NCBI GenBank assembly: GCA_949825025.1
Contig: OX463778.1
Location: 14,656,171-14,720,170 of the forward strand
Length of the DNA stretch: 64,000 bases
Source: Siphlonurus alternatus
Taxonomy: Eukaryota; Arthropoda; Insecta; Ephemeroptera; Siphlonuridae
Reading direction: 5' to 3'
A model generated the notes under the pieces. That model had not been told where the DNA came from and ran no database searches. It saw nothing but the letters and a program-made list of their open reading frames with translations. Below are positions 48,770-61,278 of the stretch, in pieces; the stretch's first letter is position 1, and the number at the start of each line of letters is the position of its first letter. The translations under genes and the position numbers were made by a program.

Positions 48770-48965
48770 CGATCTTGGTTAGTTATATAATGTTATATTT
48801 TAGTGGATGGTGAACATTTTCAGCAAGAAGCATATTTCTCCTATCTAGCTTTCCTCCATGTGGTTGCCCTGACTTTGGACCATAGCATTTCCAGTTAATT
48901 GACAATATTTAGCTTTAGCGTCCATCCTGTCTGAGGTTTCCACTTTTCCCTCAGTCACAGGAAAA
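48770..48965 (+). mobile_element. SINE copy with decayed 5S-like head
   Basis: Aligns with the reverse complement of 1-290: GTGGATGGTGAACATTTTCA (box C region and beyond), CCATGTGGTTGCCCTGACTT, TGGACCATAGCATTTCCAGT and CATCCTGTCTGAGGTTTCCA followed by CTTTTCCCTCAGTCACAGG. It confirms that the left-edge element is a multi-copy repeat. Confidence 0.7.
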
Positions 48966-51900
48966 TTGTAAGTTCGTTACGGATGAACGTATGAAACGCA
49001 GAAATTATAGGATTTCAGAAAGTTAGTAAACGTAGTGAGTAATTAGCTAATTAGTAATTATAATTACCCAATTGTGGTTTGATATATTTTTTAAATATTA
49101 AAAATGATCATGCAGCTGCGTATACTGCAGGCGTGTGGTTCATTACTTCTACTATAATACTTGTGTTATATATTATGATTGTTCTTGTAACCGAGTGCGC
49201 ATTCCAGATTTTCCTTTGTTTCTCCCCCTTCTGTTACACTTCATTAACATTACTTCAGTCTTCATATTAATTATTACCACTTCTTTTCATTACCTTTCTC
49301 ACTATACTTACAAACAAATGTACAACCACAGAATATAAATATTTTTTTTTGTCTTGTTCAAAAATATAATTCTCTATTGTGTTTTGTAAACCTAACTTTT
49401 TTTTTGTTAATTATTTTTATGATTTTTCATGGGTATGATTAATAATAATCAATTTATTTCATTACATAAATTATTTCTTTTGAATAGAATTAATTAAAAT
49501 TTGATTATATTATACAAAAAAAAAATACAATAAGAATGAAAATATAACTAATTAAATTTAGTATTTAAAAGTTTATTTTACATTGTTGTTATATTTATGT
49601 TTAAATCTTACGGTAAGTTGACCTGATAAAATTTTACCTCCTCAATTAAAGCTCATAATGTTGATTATTGTGCAACAAAATGTATTGCAAAAATTTCATT
49701 TTCCTTAAGGGATTTTAACGAGATATTTCATAACAAAGATTTTTTTTTAACGCAATTTATCTTCTATTACAAAAAATGTAAGTTCATAATGTGCTATATT
49801 ATTCAGTTATAATAATTAATATACGTGTGTTTACTGAATGCTTTTTCCATTCACTAAAATGTTACAGCATAATAATTTCTAAGCAACAACAAATCCATTA
49901 TATACCCTGAAGCTAAATTTTACGTAATGTAACTTCCTTTTTATGAGTTTAAAAAAATAATAATAAGAATCTTCTTTTGCACGGGAAATATAAAAGAGAA
50001 TAATGAAACAAATGAACTCCAGTTTCTCGTAAAGAGCTGTTGGTAATTAGCCGTTGTTCTCCATCGTTATACTGTGTAACCGGGTTCACCGAACTGGTGG
50101 CGCCACTCAGACCCCTGCTGGTAACAACTAGAACCTCATTTTACTGACTTCTTTCCTCGATTAATCATTTTCGCCTGATGAAACGCGTGGAAAAAGATCG
50201 CAATGTGAAAAAAAAAATAATAAAAAAAAATAGACAGACTCTCATAGACACTTACTTACAAGCTTCTATTCAATGTTTAAGAATGAACAGCTGATAAAAA
50301 AAGTAGTTGCCTGGCGCCTAGTATCTGCATGGGGTTCATATTATACTTCATCAGACTTCAGTCATCTCTAGCTTATATATGACGAGTTGAAGGTTTATAA
50401 TACCGTGTATAGTATGAATCAAATATAATAATTTTACTTTCAGAAATTTAAATACTTGCACAGTTTTTTTACTACAGTTAAAAATATATATAACCGTTAA
50501 TGGAGAAAATTCTTCACATAATACTTTCAAGGTAATTTTCCTGAAATTGCAATTTAAGTTTTATTATAATAAAATAATAAAATAACACAATAGTCCTTTT
50601 CATTCAGCTGAAGTAAAAAATCTAAAAATAAATTTTATACAATTTTCACATATTCTCGCTATTACCAATAAAGTAATTTTCTATTTCTACCAAGAAATGA
50701 TATTAAAGTTTTACAAGCCATTTCTGAAAGAAAAAAAAAAAAAAAAAAAAAAAAAAACAGATTAATTGGATTTTTTTTTGTTATTCTCATTTACGTCTCA
50801 TATATCAGCCAACAAGTTCGTATTTATTACGTAAAAAGGATAGGGGGACGTTGGGTGTAGGGGGAAGGGGGGAGCAATGTCGCGATCAACACCAAACCTG
50901 GGGCGCGAGGGGAGGAGGGGAATCCTTCCTGTGAAATCTTTAGAAAAAAGGCATGAAAAGCTAACAAATGCATGTAAATGGGAGTACAATATTGGATTCC
51001 TTTCTTTACAATGTTCTCGAGAACAAAAAATATATCATCATGCTAATTACCTGGTACAGTGAAAATATATTATGATTGTTTAGTAAGAAAATAATTAAAT
51101 TTTTAAGTCCCATTCACGCTTTTCAAATGGAAATGTTAATATATTGTTTTAGATATTTATATAAATAATATTATGACATCATTGTGTGTATAATAATTTA
51201 TATAAAAATCATTTTCATATTCGCGTACTGTATTTTATTATAATGTATACTTGCTGTACAACAGATATATATGCTATATTTACTGTTGCATTGTTATATT
51301 TACTGAAAGTAATATATTTACAGTCTTTTTATTTGCTTGGCAGAAAATTTATACATAACATGATAATTTTATATATTTGATGGAGCAAAAATAGTGTCAA
51401 GAAACAAAGAGTCATATATGTTATAGTGTTTCAAATATAATTATTGAAGAATTGCTGATAAATTTAATGTGAAAGTACAATAAAATGAATAAAATCTGAT
51501 GATTAAAAAATACATTTCCATTATGTCATATAATTCATAATGATAAAATTATTATATATTTAGCTTCAATATATTTTAATGATAACATTTAATAAAATTT
51601 TAGTTTCTTTTTGCATTTGTAGAAAAAGTAATACTAAATTATAAAAAAAAGCTAAGCTTCCAAAAATTAATTTACATTAAACTATAAATACATTGTCATT
51701 AAAGTTAACTTGTAACCTTTTTTTAAAGAGAAAAGTAAAATAAATCTCTACACCTTTCCACATTGCACGGTAAAGTAACAAATAATGAGGATATTATTTT
51801 TATTGCTATTACGCGAAAACTGCATCGTGTTTTGCGTGCTCAGTAACGTATTAGAAACGCTGCTCGATGCTTGTATGATTTTTTTTTCTTTTCTTTTCAT

Positions 51901-52060
51901 CACCTTACAGATGCTTTTCTCGTATAACATTTTACTATATAGACGGCTAAAGTATATAAGAATTCATTGCTCTTCTCTTACTTTCTCATATAGTAAACGA
52001 GCAGATAACCGAGCATGTTATAGTATCGGCATAACGACATGTTTATTTGATTCAAGTAGT
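48966..52060. other. AT-rich desert with a 27-base A tract
   Basis: A27 at 50731-50757 is close to a G-rich patch (50838-50925) with GGGGGACGTTGGGTGTAGGG. No gene or repeat family recognised; frames are short and AT-driven. Confidence 0.55.
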
Positions 52061-52078
52061 ACCACAAGCGAGTGCTGG

Positions 52079-52142
52079 TTACTTGCAGCTGTATATACTG
52101 CACTATCAAAGTACGTGGGTTCGAGACCCGCGTTAGTCTAAG
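52079..52142 (+). pseudogene. tRNA-like fragment (T-arm/B box)
   Basis: GTGGGTTCGAGACCCGC (about 52117-52133) forms a perfect 5-bp T stem with a 7-base TTCGAGA loop and a B box. Upstream GCACTATCAAAGTAC is only partly tRNA-like, and the would-be acceptor strand GTTAGTC has no 5' partner. It is a decayed tRNA or SINE head, not a functional tRNA. Confidence 0.5.
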
Positions 52143-53004
52143 TAATAACTTTAAGCAGTCCTGATGGAAATGTTTTTATGTGAAATTTACAATTCCTAGT
52201 ACACGTATAGTACACATACGATGGAACACATAAAATTTCCAACCACAAGTTCCTTTTTTTTACATATAAAATGTGATAAGTTTAAAATTTAATGCTTTAC
52301 TTTTTTAATCGAAATTATATGTATTGGACATTATAATTTTATATATGAAGATGCTTTAAATTACATTAAAAGATATTGTATATTACATAATATACACATA
52401 TTTATGCAGTATAATTCTGATGGAAAAAATGTGAAGTTTTTTATACAGGAAAAGGAGCTTAGGGGCTTAAATCTGTAGCTTGATGAATAAAAATTGTTTG
52501 CCAATTGTTGCTTTTTTTTTTTTTTTTATCTAAATATGACTCTCAGATTTGTATGTTAAAAATTTAATGTCTTCTTAATTAGCGTAGTTTTATAGTATTG
52601 TATTTATGTACAAGTAACTTACAAGGAGCTTCATTGTATAGTTTTTCAACTGCAACAACCCAAATCAGATAAAAAAATAAAATATTAGTCTCTCTTTTTC
52701 TGCATGCTGTTTTATTTGACTAAGGAATTCAGAGATAATTCCATTAGATTTTATAAATGTTGTAATGAGACACATGTGCTCGCTCTCTACAGCGCATACT
52801 TGTTAAATTTGGCAAAATTTGGTCACACGTTAATTGTGGTGATTTAGCGTGGTCATTTTGCAGATCAATTGATGAAATATAAATAATATCACACACTGCG
52901 TCATATAAAATGGTATATTTACCATCACGTATTTAGATTTTCACAAAATATAAACACTTTACTTTTTATATAAACTGAAGAAATAATTTTTATATTGTCA
53001 TCGC
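52143..53004. other. AT-rich spacer
   Basis: No feature beyond A/T tracts. Confidence 0.5.
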
Positions 53005-53342
53005 AGTATATCGACCTAAAAATATTTTATTGCAAAAATAGATAGAGGGTGCAAAGTTATGTTGCTCTGATTTTTTTCAGATTTTTTAGAGGCCAGGAAT
53101 AAGTTTATTATTGCTAAAAAGAAAGTTTTGCCAAGGTCGGGTTTGAATTCACACCCCTTTTAGGTCCTATTCTTTTATTAAAGAAGCGACGACTCTTGAC
53201 GACTCTCTCTCTGTACTATCAGTACATTTGTTAGAGTACATAATATACACTAGGGCTCTAAAATTCTGAAAAAAATCAGAGTAGCATAACTTTGCACCCT
53301 CTATCTATTTCTGTAATAAAAAAAAAAAAATAAGACTCCATT
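53005..53342. mobile_element. Foldback element, family F, copy 4 (diverged)
   Basis: TATCGACCTAAAAATATTTT at the left and AATAAGACTCCATTC at the right, arms with AAAATAGATAGAGGGTGCAA and TTTTTTCAGATTTTTTAGAG and complements. The centre shares GTCGGGTTTGAATTCACACC with copy 1 (4984-5003). Confidence 0.75.
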
Positions 53343-54059
53343 CTATTATTAATTACAAAAGCTGTGATTCTATGCGTCCAACAATTTAAATTTTATAATT
53401 TCTTTACTGTACATTTCAATTGCAGTAAGGCAAAAAATTGTTTTAAATGGATTATAATTAATATACATTGCATACTCTTGATTTTTCTTGTTAGTAAAAA
53501 TATAACATTGATATATCTATATATATGAATTATGCATGCATTAATAATATTACATTATGTTACTTCGTAGAAAATCAGCATGTCAATATTTACATAAAAT
53601 ATGTTTTACAATATTTTATTGACAGTTTATATCACAAAAAAGTGGTATTAAACTTTCAGATAATTACTATTAAATTTATTACACAGCTTTTGGAATTTCA
53701 ATGTATCACCTTGAGTTGTTCGTTTTACGATTATTTCACATCTTTTACTGCGAAACAATAAACATTTTTAGAGCATTATTATTGCATATAGATAGGGGTC
53801 TCGTTTCCTGTGACATTATGCATGTGTGATTCTCATACTGAACTCTATGATGTTGTGTGTAGTCTGTGTAGGGATTTCTTGTCATTTCTTGTAAAGTAGT
53901 TAAATAAGTATTGAGTGTTCATAAACATTATATAATATGACATTCTTTGAGATATATTTTGTTCTTTTTAACTTCCCGGCTCTTGGGTCGTGTGGACCTG
54001 ACCTTATAACTATATATAGCGTTACTTTTAAGTTTTAATTGTGTATGTAAGCCAGGAAG
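53343..54059. other. AT-rich spacer
   Basis: Contains a 78-codon frame (53525-53761) without bias or motif. Nothing else seen. Confidence 0.5.
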
Positions 54060-54185
54060 CAATCCATGCTATACAACATTTACTTTATTGTGACTGAGGG
54101 AATAATTGAAACTTAAGTCAGAGTAGCCGGTTTATTGATGAATATAATCAATCAATCTCCTCCCGGATGCATGCATGATTGGGTG
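54060..54185 (-). mobile_element. SINE body fragment
   Basis: On the minus strand GCATGCATCCGGGAGGAGAT and TTCCCTCAGTCAC match the body of the SINEs at 47.2 and 48.9 kb. Confidence 0.55.
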
Positions 54186-54824
54186 TACAGCTGCATGTAT
54201 TTAGAAAAAGAGAATTATTTATTAAATAAAACATTATATACAAAATGAAAGGTTTGAATTTCGGAGTTGAAAAAAAACATTGCGACAACCTTCAGAAAGA
54301 ATGTAAAATATTTTTTTAAACATTTTTTTTTATATACACATATATGACTAACTATTTAATGTCTTTATTACAAATATGTGCAATAAATTGCTGTAATGAA
54401 TATAGTCGCTTCATTCCATATTTACAACATGTTTTCTTAGAAATATTTAAAACATTTCACATTTATATACTTTGTAGTTACAGCTTTTCTTGAAAATAAT
54501 AATATATAAATGTCGTAAATAATATAAGAATAAATAGAAATCTTGAGAAATTATAATTTGCCATGAAGTGTAAAATGAATTTACATATACACATACTTAT
54601 TGCATTATGCATATTATATGAAATATTTATGATATTTTTTAGTTTATTTTAAAATGAAAATTAATTTAAGAAGATTAATTCTTTTGTATCATAGCATATG
54701 GCAATATGAAAATGACACAAGTAGCGATAGTTAATAAAGACATTGGGAAATTATGGTCAAATATTGGCTTTTTTTATTCAGTTTGGCTGTGTTTGGATTT
54801 TGGATTGTTCTTCCAAATTTCCAA

Positions 54825-55146
54825 TAATAGAGTATTGACCTCAAATTTTTTTATTACAGAAATGGATAGAGCGTGCAAAGTTATGCTACCCTGATTTTTT
54901 TCAGATTTTTTAGAGCCCGGGGACTATTTTTAAAAAATTATTGAAAGTTCTTTTTGTGACGTCACGAGACGCCGCTCCTTAACAAAAAGATAGGACTTGC
55001 CGCCGCGTGACGTCACAAAAAGTACTTTCAATAATTTTTTAAAAATAGTTCCCGGGCTCTAAAAAATCTGAAAAAAATCAGGGGAGCATAACTTTGCACG
55101 CTCTATCCATTTCTGCAATAAAAAATTTTGAGGTCAATACTCCATT
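54825..55146. mobile_element. Foldback element, family F, copy 5 (best preserved)
   Basis: AATAGAGTATTGACCTCAAA at the left, TTTTGAGGTCAATACTCCATT at the right (inverse except one base). Arms carry CAGAAATGGATAGAGCGTGC, TTTAGAGCCCGGGGACTATT and GTGACGTCACGAGACGCCGC with near-perfect complements around GGACTTGCC. Useful as the family reference. Confidence 0.9.
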
Positions 55147-58100
55147 GTCGTGATGATTTGAGCACCAATCATTGGTCTCATAGCTACGCTCTATATAATT
55201 GAAAATAATTATGTTGCTAATTTAATTTGTATATTTTTAACTAAACTTCATGAAATTTATATGGATCATTATACATATCACATCTCCTCATGCAGTTTAG
55301 TCGAGATTGTTTCTTGAAATATAATGAAATTCTCTATAAAATAACTAAAAATTGGATATTATAATATTTATACTGTTATCGGGTTAATAACCTTGTATTT
55401 AAATTATATAGTTTAAAAATTATTTGAAAGTTTTGCGGCGTGTTTGGTGGTCTTTTTTAAGTCATTAAATAAATATATTTTTTTATATAGTAAAAAGTTT
55501 TATTGATCAAATTTTTTATAGATCAAGTTTTTATTGATTTAATTAATTTAATTGTATTTTTTTACAACATTTTAGTCGTGATACCGAACTTGAAAAATCT
55601 TATACACATGTACTATAAAAATATGAATGCAAAAAATCTTAGCAGAAAAAAAAAATCGGGTCATGAATTCTGCTTTATTTGTGATTTTTAAGTATAAAAA
55701 GTATGTCAATTTAGTACTAAAAATTTTTTTTAATTATACAATTTAGCATTTAGCTATGTTGTTTTAATTTATTGCAAATTAAATTGTTTTGACGTATTTT
55801 ATTTTTAAGTTTAAATAGTTTAAATAATAAGAAAGGAACAAAAAAAAATCTGAATAAAAATGACTCGGATTATTATTTATTTTTAGTTTGTTTATAATTC
55901 CATCTTCTACTAAATTTCTTTAAAACGTAATATTTGTTCTTTTGAAAACTGGTTATATTAACACTCGCAAAAACGTATAGGAAATGAAAAATTATTTTGA
56001 TAAAAAAAACTCCATAACATTACTTTTTTTAGACTTGTTATAGAATTTATAATATAATTTTAGTACACAGATTTAAGTAATTTCTCTAAGAAATTATCAT
56101 TAAAATATCTCATTAAGTGGATATAGAAAATAAATATAAATGTTTTTATTGAGCTATATAAGATATTTTTGGTAAATTTAGATATATTTTAACCTTAAAA
56201 TTTTACAAAGTAGTCCATTTAAGTACTTTATTTAAGTCGTGTTTGAAATATTAAAGACACTTAACTTTGTGGAATAATCTAATTCTATATGTGAGTCGCT
56301 TCTATTAATGGTTATGGATATTTTTATAAGCCATCTTAGTGGATTTCTAACTACGTGTTTTGTGACTAAAATTACCAATCAAATGGTACGTTTTTATTTG
56401 CTATTTTATTTATATATTTATTATAATACTATATATATTCGCAGTAAAATCTAAAATAAACTACGAATAGCTTAGATTTCTCTCAGAAAAACTAGTGGGA
56501 TTTTTTTTTTTATATACAAGTGATGTCAATTTGGTTAAGGGTATTTTTTAATGTTTATTATATGTCTTTTAATGTTAAAAATAAACCTGTTCAAAAGACT
56601 TTTTATTTAAAAGTGTAATCTATTTTATAAAAAACTTCGATATATTTAGGGAAACGCCCAGCAAGAAAGTACAAGTAAGTAAAATGTCATCGTGTATTTT
56701 GGTACCCTTCATGTGCAGTTATGTCGTGTACAAATATTTTAATGCAAAAAACTCTGTCTTCGTATATATATGTCGTCAAGAAAACACAATCAAGATAAGA
56801 TTTCTTGCTTAAAATATTTTTATTACTCTGTCAAAATTTACATGTAGATATAAAATTTAAGTGTGTTTCAAAATTAACATGGTGTTTTTGTATGATCTCA
56901 TGAGGTATTTGTGGTACCAAATGTAATACTTAAATTACATCTATAGTGTATAACATCGTGTTAATGAGCAAAATATTATTGAGTTAATCACAGAATAAAC
57001 GGAAAAAAAGCATAATTTACGATAAAATGTATGTTTTGTATGGTCAGTATTATAGTATAATACTGCATGTGTCAAATTTTATAGAATAGAGCCATTATAA
57101 TATGAAATATATTATGTATCTTATAGATGACTCATACACCTGTCAATTTCCCTGTAATTTTGTGTTTATGCATTAAAATATAATTATATCAAGTATATAG
57201 TCATCGTCTCTGAAAAGTTCCGTTTGCTGTCTTTTTAATTACCATGATCTGTAGTATAATATATCACAATGGAGATTAACAAGGATGCAAAAGGGAGTTT
57301 TTCAAAATTGAGGAGTGTATCGTTGTGTGTGTCCAAATTAAGTCATTCAAAATTTCAAGTGTGGAAATTTTGTTCACTTTTTTTTTATAGTTTTGTTAAT
57401 TGACGTATTCTGAGATGGGTAAAATCAATAATAATTGCAGCTCATATCTCCACATAAAATACTTTCATTTTCTCCAGATTTGCACTTATTTTAATATTAC
57501 TTTAAGTGAAGTACATTACAAAATGGACACCAAGATAGTGACAAAGGACTCTGTTTACCACGCGGACACCATCCAGCTGTTTTATTTTATATATTCCGTA
57601 CATTATTCCCCGCCAAGCTGTAACACGACCGCTTATATATTTATACACTTACAATATAAGAGGAGGAGGAGGAGGCCTTTAATACTTTATGAGAAATCAA
57701 CTTGTAACGAAATATAAAAAAATATATAAAATAAACATAAGCTAGCTATAACATAAAATTCAACGATATCTTCACCAATAAAGCAGTTACATATTTATTT
57801 ATTTTGTGTGCAGCAATGCTGTGATGCAACACTAATGTCGCGTGCTAAAATGTTATAGTAGTGTTCGTAAAAGTACTCTGTCTCTCTCTTTCCTCTCTCA
57901 ATCGGTCTTATAATATATATTATAGCAGTGGACACCATGTTATAAGAGTGGGGAAAAGTGATTTCATGCTGTGAGTGCTTATATTTAACTGAATTCTATG
58001 TGATTTTGTCATTACTGTTAAGAAAAGTTTATTAGTCAAGATGCTCAAGATTATTGTGGTATAGACGGCGTATGCATTGCTTGTATTCTACATGTATAAT

Positions 58101-58241
58101 TATTGTTGATTGCTTGAAATAATTATAGCGCATGCAGCATATGCACTTATGCAGCATGCAGTGATTGAACTGATTTCGATAAGTGCTTCAAATGAAATTT
58201 GCTTTATTATCACAAATTCAAAACTTAATTTAGAATTAATT
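55147..58241. other. AT-rich desert; coding-looking frame near 57520
   Basis: The 105-codon + frame at 57400-57717 includes MDTKIVTKDSVYHADTIQL from an ATG near 57523 with varied codons. The rest is AT-rich and no splice sites support it. Nothing else recognised. Confidence 0.35.
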
Positions 58242-58282
58242 AATTATATATATATATATATTACATATATATATATATATAT
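58242..58282. repeat. Interrupted (AT)n microsatellite
   Basis: Two AT runs joined by TTAC. Confidence 0.9.
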
Positions 58283-58769
58283 TAAAACTGAACCCAATTC
58301 ACATGTGAAGTTGCACTATAAACTTCCTGGCTTTCCGTGGACTTGATTTATTATTATTAATCGCATTTTGTGAGTTCCTTGGAGGAAGGAGGGAAGTCGA
58401 TCGAGGGGGTTACGACATAGCAATTATGAATGATTATATGTCTACAGGTGTACTACAGCATTTTAAAAATATAAATACAAATAAATACATATAAATACGT
58501 TGTTTTCATTATTTATCTTAATTTTCTTTAATGAACTTTTAACATTTTAATGCAAAAACTGAAAGATTAAAAAAAACAGTGAATTCAAAAAATACATTTT
58601 TTTTCCTCTTGTCATGAAAGTGTCAGTGTTATAATTATGAGCATCATACGCGATAATTATATTTTTTGTTCACTTCAAAACATGATAGTTCATAATTATA
58701 CATGACAAAGATAATCATAATTAAAATATGGAAATTTTTCAAATTTTCTTCTTGGATTGCTCTATTTAG

Positions 58770-58915
58770 TTACAGGTATTAATGCCGGTATTTACAGGTG
58801 TTTACCGGTAATACCGGTCGGTACTCACAGGTGCTTGCCGGTGCTCATATACCCCGCGAGCGCCGCCTTGTAGGGCGAGCCATCAGATCCGCGTGCAGAG
58901 CACAACAGCAGCCGC
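58770..58915. promoter_or_regulatory. CAGGTG/ACCGGT site cluster with GC-rich flank
   Basis: ACCGGTAATACCGGT (58804-58818) is a dyad of two ACCGGT. CAGGTG E-boxes stand at 58795 and 58828 and CAGGTA at 58773, with further CCGGT cores around. The following 80 bp are GC-rich (CCCCGCGAGCGCCGCCTTG). CAGGTG is the Snail/ZEB/E-protein site. No exon is evident. Confidence 0.3.
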
Positions 58916-59878
58916 AAATTTGCTTAATCTACACCCATTTTTTACCTGGCAAATTATTCAAAAATACAATTTTTCTTCTTTAAATTATATACCTTTGTAT
59001 ACAACCTTAAAATTTTACTCTTTATTTTTTAAGTTGATTGCTAAAAAATTATTTAAAAAAAAAATGTATAATATTATATTAAAAAAACTTGTATTTTGTA
59101 AGTTATAATTATAAAACAGTTTTATTGAAATTATTTATAAGAGTGCGTAAAAAAAGTGCGTTAATAATAACATCGTATTATGATATAAAGTGTAATAACT
59201 TAAAATATCAATCATGTGTTACAATTATTTTTGTCAGTATATAATCTGAATTAAATTGATAGTTATTTCATTTTTTTTTTTAATGCATCGTCGAACCTTA
59301 AGTGAATTAATGGTACAACATAAAATATTTTATTGGTATTTTATTTCTATATAACTTTACATCGAGATAATTTTATACTTGACAAAATTTTATGACAATG
59401 TTTTCAATTAATATGCAAGTACTTTTTCCGTTGTAAAGTTACGTGAGTCTCAAATGTTCCGTGTGCAGAATATTTGCAAATAAAATTATATCGTTGAAAT
59501 TCCACTAAAACCAATAAATAAATCTCGGCAGCATCAAGTACACATAAACAGGACTACGCCTACTTCATGATTATGTTTTCTGGTCGTGCCTTGCAGCACT
59601 TTTTGTTTATTCTCAATGTTTGTACAGTCAAAATATATTAAACGTAATCATCAATGTACTTGTACTTCTCGGGGCAGCATAAATTTTACCATTACCTTCA
59701 TTTCTCGCGCTGCAGTTTCAAGAGACAAAGAGATGCAGATTTTCAAATTTTGGGGAGGTAATAAATCCCGAAAATTTTAAGTTCGCCACACCTTTATATA
59801 AGACTGCGTGACAACACATACAAACAGGAGGGGTTAAGTTCGTGGTGTCTCGAGCTATACAATCTGCTTGACATATTT
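58916..59878. other. AT-rich spacer
   Basis: Short AT-driven frames only. Nothing recognised. Confidence 0.5.
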
Positions 59879-60297
59879 TTAAGGGCATTGGGTGTAGCAC
59901 CGGTAGTTGGCAGCACTGACGTATCTTCACCATGCAAATTTTTGATCATTGCTCCTCGGAGTAATTTTTATGCTAGAGCTAAGCTGATTGCTGTAGTATC
60001 AAGATAATTAGTAGCCCAAGTGCACAATTTGGCTAAATAAAGCCTGATTTAAAAAAAAGTATTTTTTTTTATATTTTAGAAAAATGCATGTAAATTTAAA
60101 AAATTACTAAAAAATACTTTTCTTTAAATCAGGCTTTATTTAGCCAAATTGTGCACTTGGGCTACTAATTATCTTGATACTACAGCAATCAGCTTAGCTC
60201 TAGCATAAAAATTACTCCGAGGAGCAATGACCAAAAATTAGCATGGTGAAGATAGGTCAGTGTTGCCAACTACCGGTGCTACACCCAATGCCCTTAA
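59879..60297. mobile_element. 419-bp palindromic element flanked by TTAA
   Basis: TTAAGGGCATTGGGTGTAGC at the left and ACACCCAATGCCCTTAA at the right. Arms are nearly identical (AGTAGCCCAAGTGCACAATT and complement) around an A/T centre near 60085. TTAA at both ends parallels the 20.7-kb element, but the end sequences differ, so it is a separate family. Confidence 0.85.
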
Positions 60298-60650
60298 TGT
60301 GCGTATATGAAGAGTATAATTATATGGAGCACCATGCAGCTAGTATATAGCAGGAACTATAAATACTGTCATATAGCTACATGTAATAATTGACATGCAT
60401 TTTCAGCTATATATCTCTACACTTTTTTTTTGCGATACATAATTGAGACCAGTACTCGAACATAATACACAAAATATGATAAAAATTCATGCACATTATT
60501 TAATATATTTTCATGAATTATTACATGGTTTATGATTATAATTGATAAGTGTATGGAATCCATAAAAAACACAGAAAAACATTGATATTATGATGTGTAT
60601 CTTGTCAAAATCTTTATAATACAAATGTTCCGAGATTACACATGCTCAGA
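60298..60650. other. AT-rich spacer
   Basis: No feature recognised. Confidence 0.5.
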
Positions 60651-60862
60651 TCTGCCTCGTATGCAAATAATGATGCGACGTCAATTAGCCACATCTGAGA
60701 GCAGAGAGTCATCTGAGGGGCGTGGCGGGCGCTCGGCCAAGTGCGGGGGCGAGCAGACGCGCCGTCTGGGACGTGTCTGTGAGACGCACGAGGGGATTGC
60801 CCCCCCCCCCTTCCCCCTCGACATACTGGGAGCACCGACGTGACACGCTGAGAGTGTCAAAG
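60651..60862. promoter_or_regulatory. GC- and CpG-rich island, possible promoter
   Basis: ATGCAAAT octamer (60661), GCGACGTCAATTA, then GAGGGGCGTGGCGGGCGCTC (GGGCGTGGC is an Sp/KLF-type site) and a C run at about 60800. CpG-rich in an AT-rich setting. Frames on both strands reflect the composition, and no splice-supported exon is seen. Confidence 0.3.
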
Positions 60863-60936
60863 CCATTGAGGTTTCATTATGTTAGAGACGCAATCCTGTG
60901 GCCTCGGGTTAGTAGATGCGCCGGAGTCAACGGGTG

Positions 60937-61278
60937 CACTCTCAGAAATAGGTGTTTCATAAGTTACGTGTTTCGAAACTATACACCCCTTAATTAAAAC
61001 TTCAAACACATTTCGTGTATTAAAAAGTGACATTCGAAACATCTTTCTAATACTTAATGGGGGCGATTTAAGAAAGAATTATCCAGAAAGTTATCCACGT
61101 TTCTCACTAACCACGGTTGACATGAAACGTGGTTAATATAGTGAGAAACCTAGATAACTCTCTTCGTGAATTGCGCCCAATATGTGTTTTGAATCTGACA
61201 ATGAGTTCTGAAATACGAAATGCGTTTTATATCAGGGGGTTCTTTTTTTGGCGTTCGTGAACTTATTTTTCGAGAGTG
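60937..61278. mobile_element. 342-bp element with CACTCTC ends, carrying a nested MITE
   Basis: CACTCTCAGAAATAGGT at the left and ACTTATTTTTCGAGAGTG at the right are imperfect inverses. Arms also share TTTCGTGTATT/AATACGAAATG-type sequence. The family G element at 61053-61191 lies inside. Confidence 0.6.
61053..61191. mobile_element. Foldback element, family G, copy 4
   Basis: GGCGATTTAAGAAAGAATTATCC at the left (first 20 bases shown by GGCGATTTAAGAAAGAATTA), TCTCTTCGTGAATTGCGCCC at the right. Inner arms TTTCTCACTAACCACGGTTG and ATAGTGAGAAACCTAG are inverted. Confidence 0.8.

Noticed and set aside
52079..52142. Functional tRNA gene
   Set aside because: Good T-arm but no matching acceptor stem and an irregular anticodon arm.
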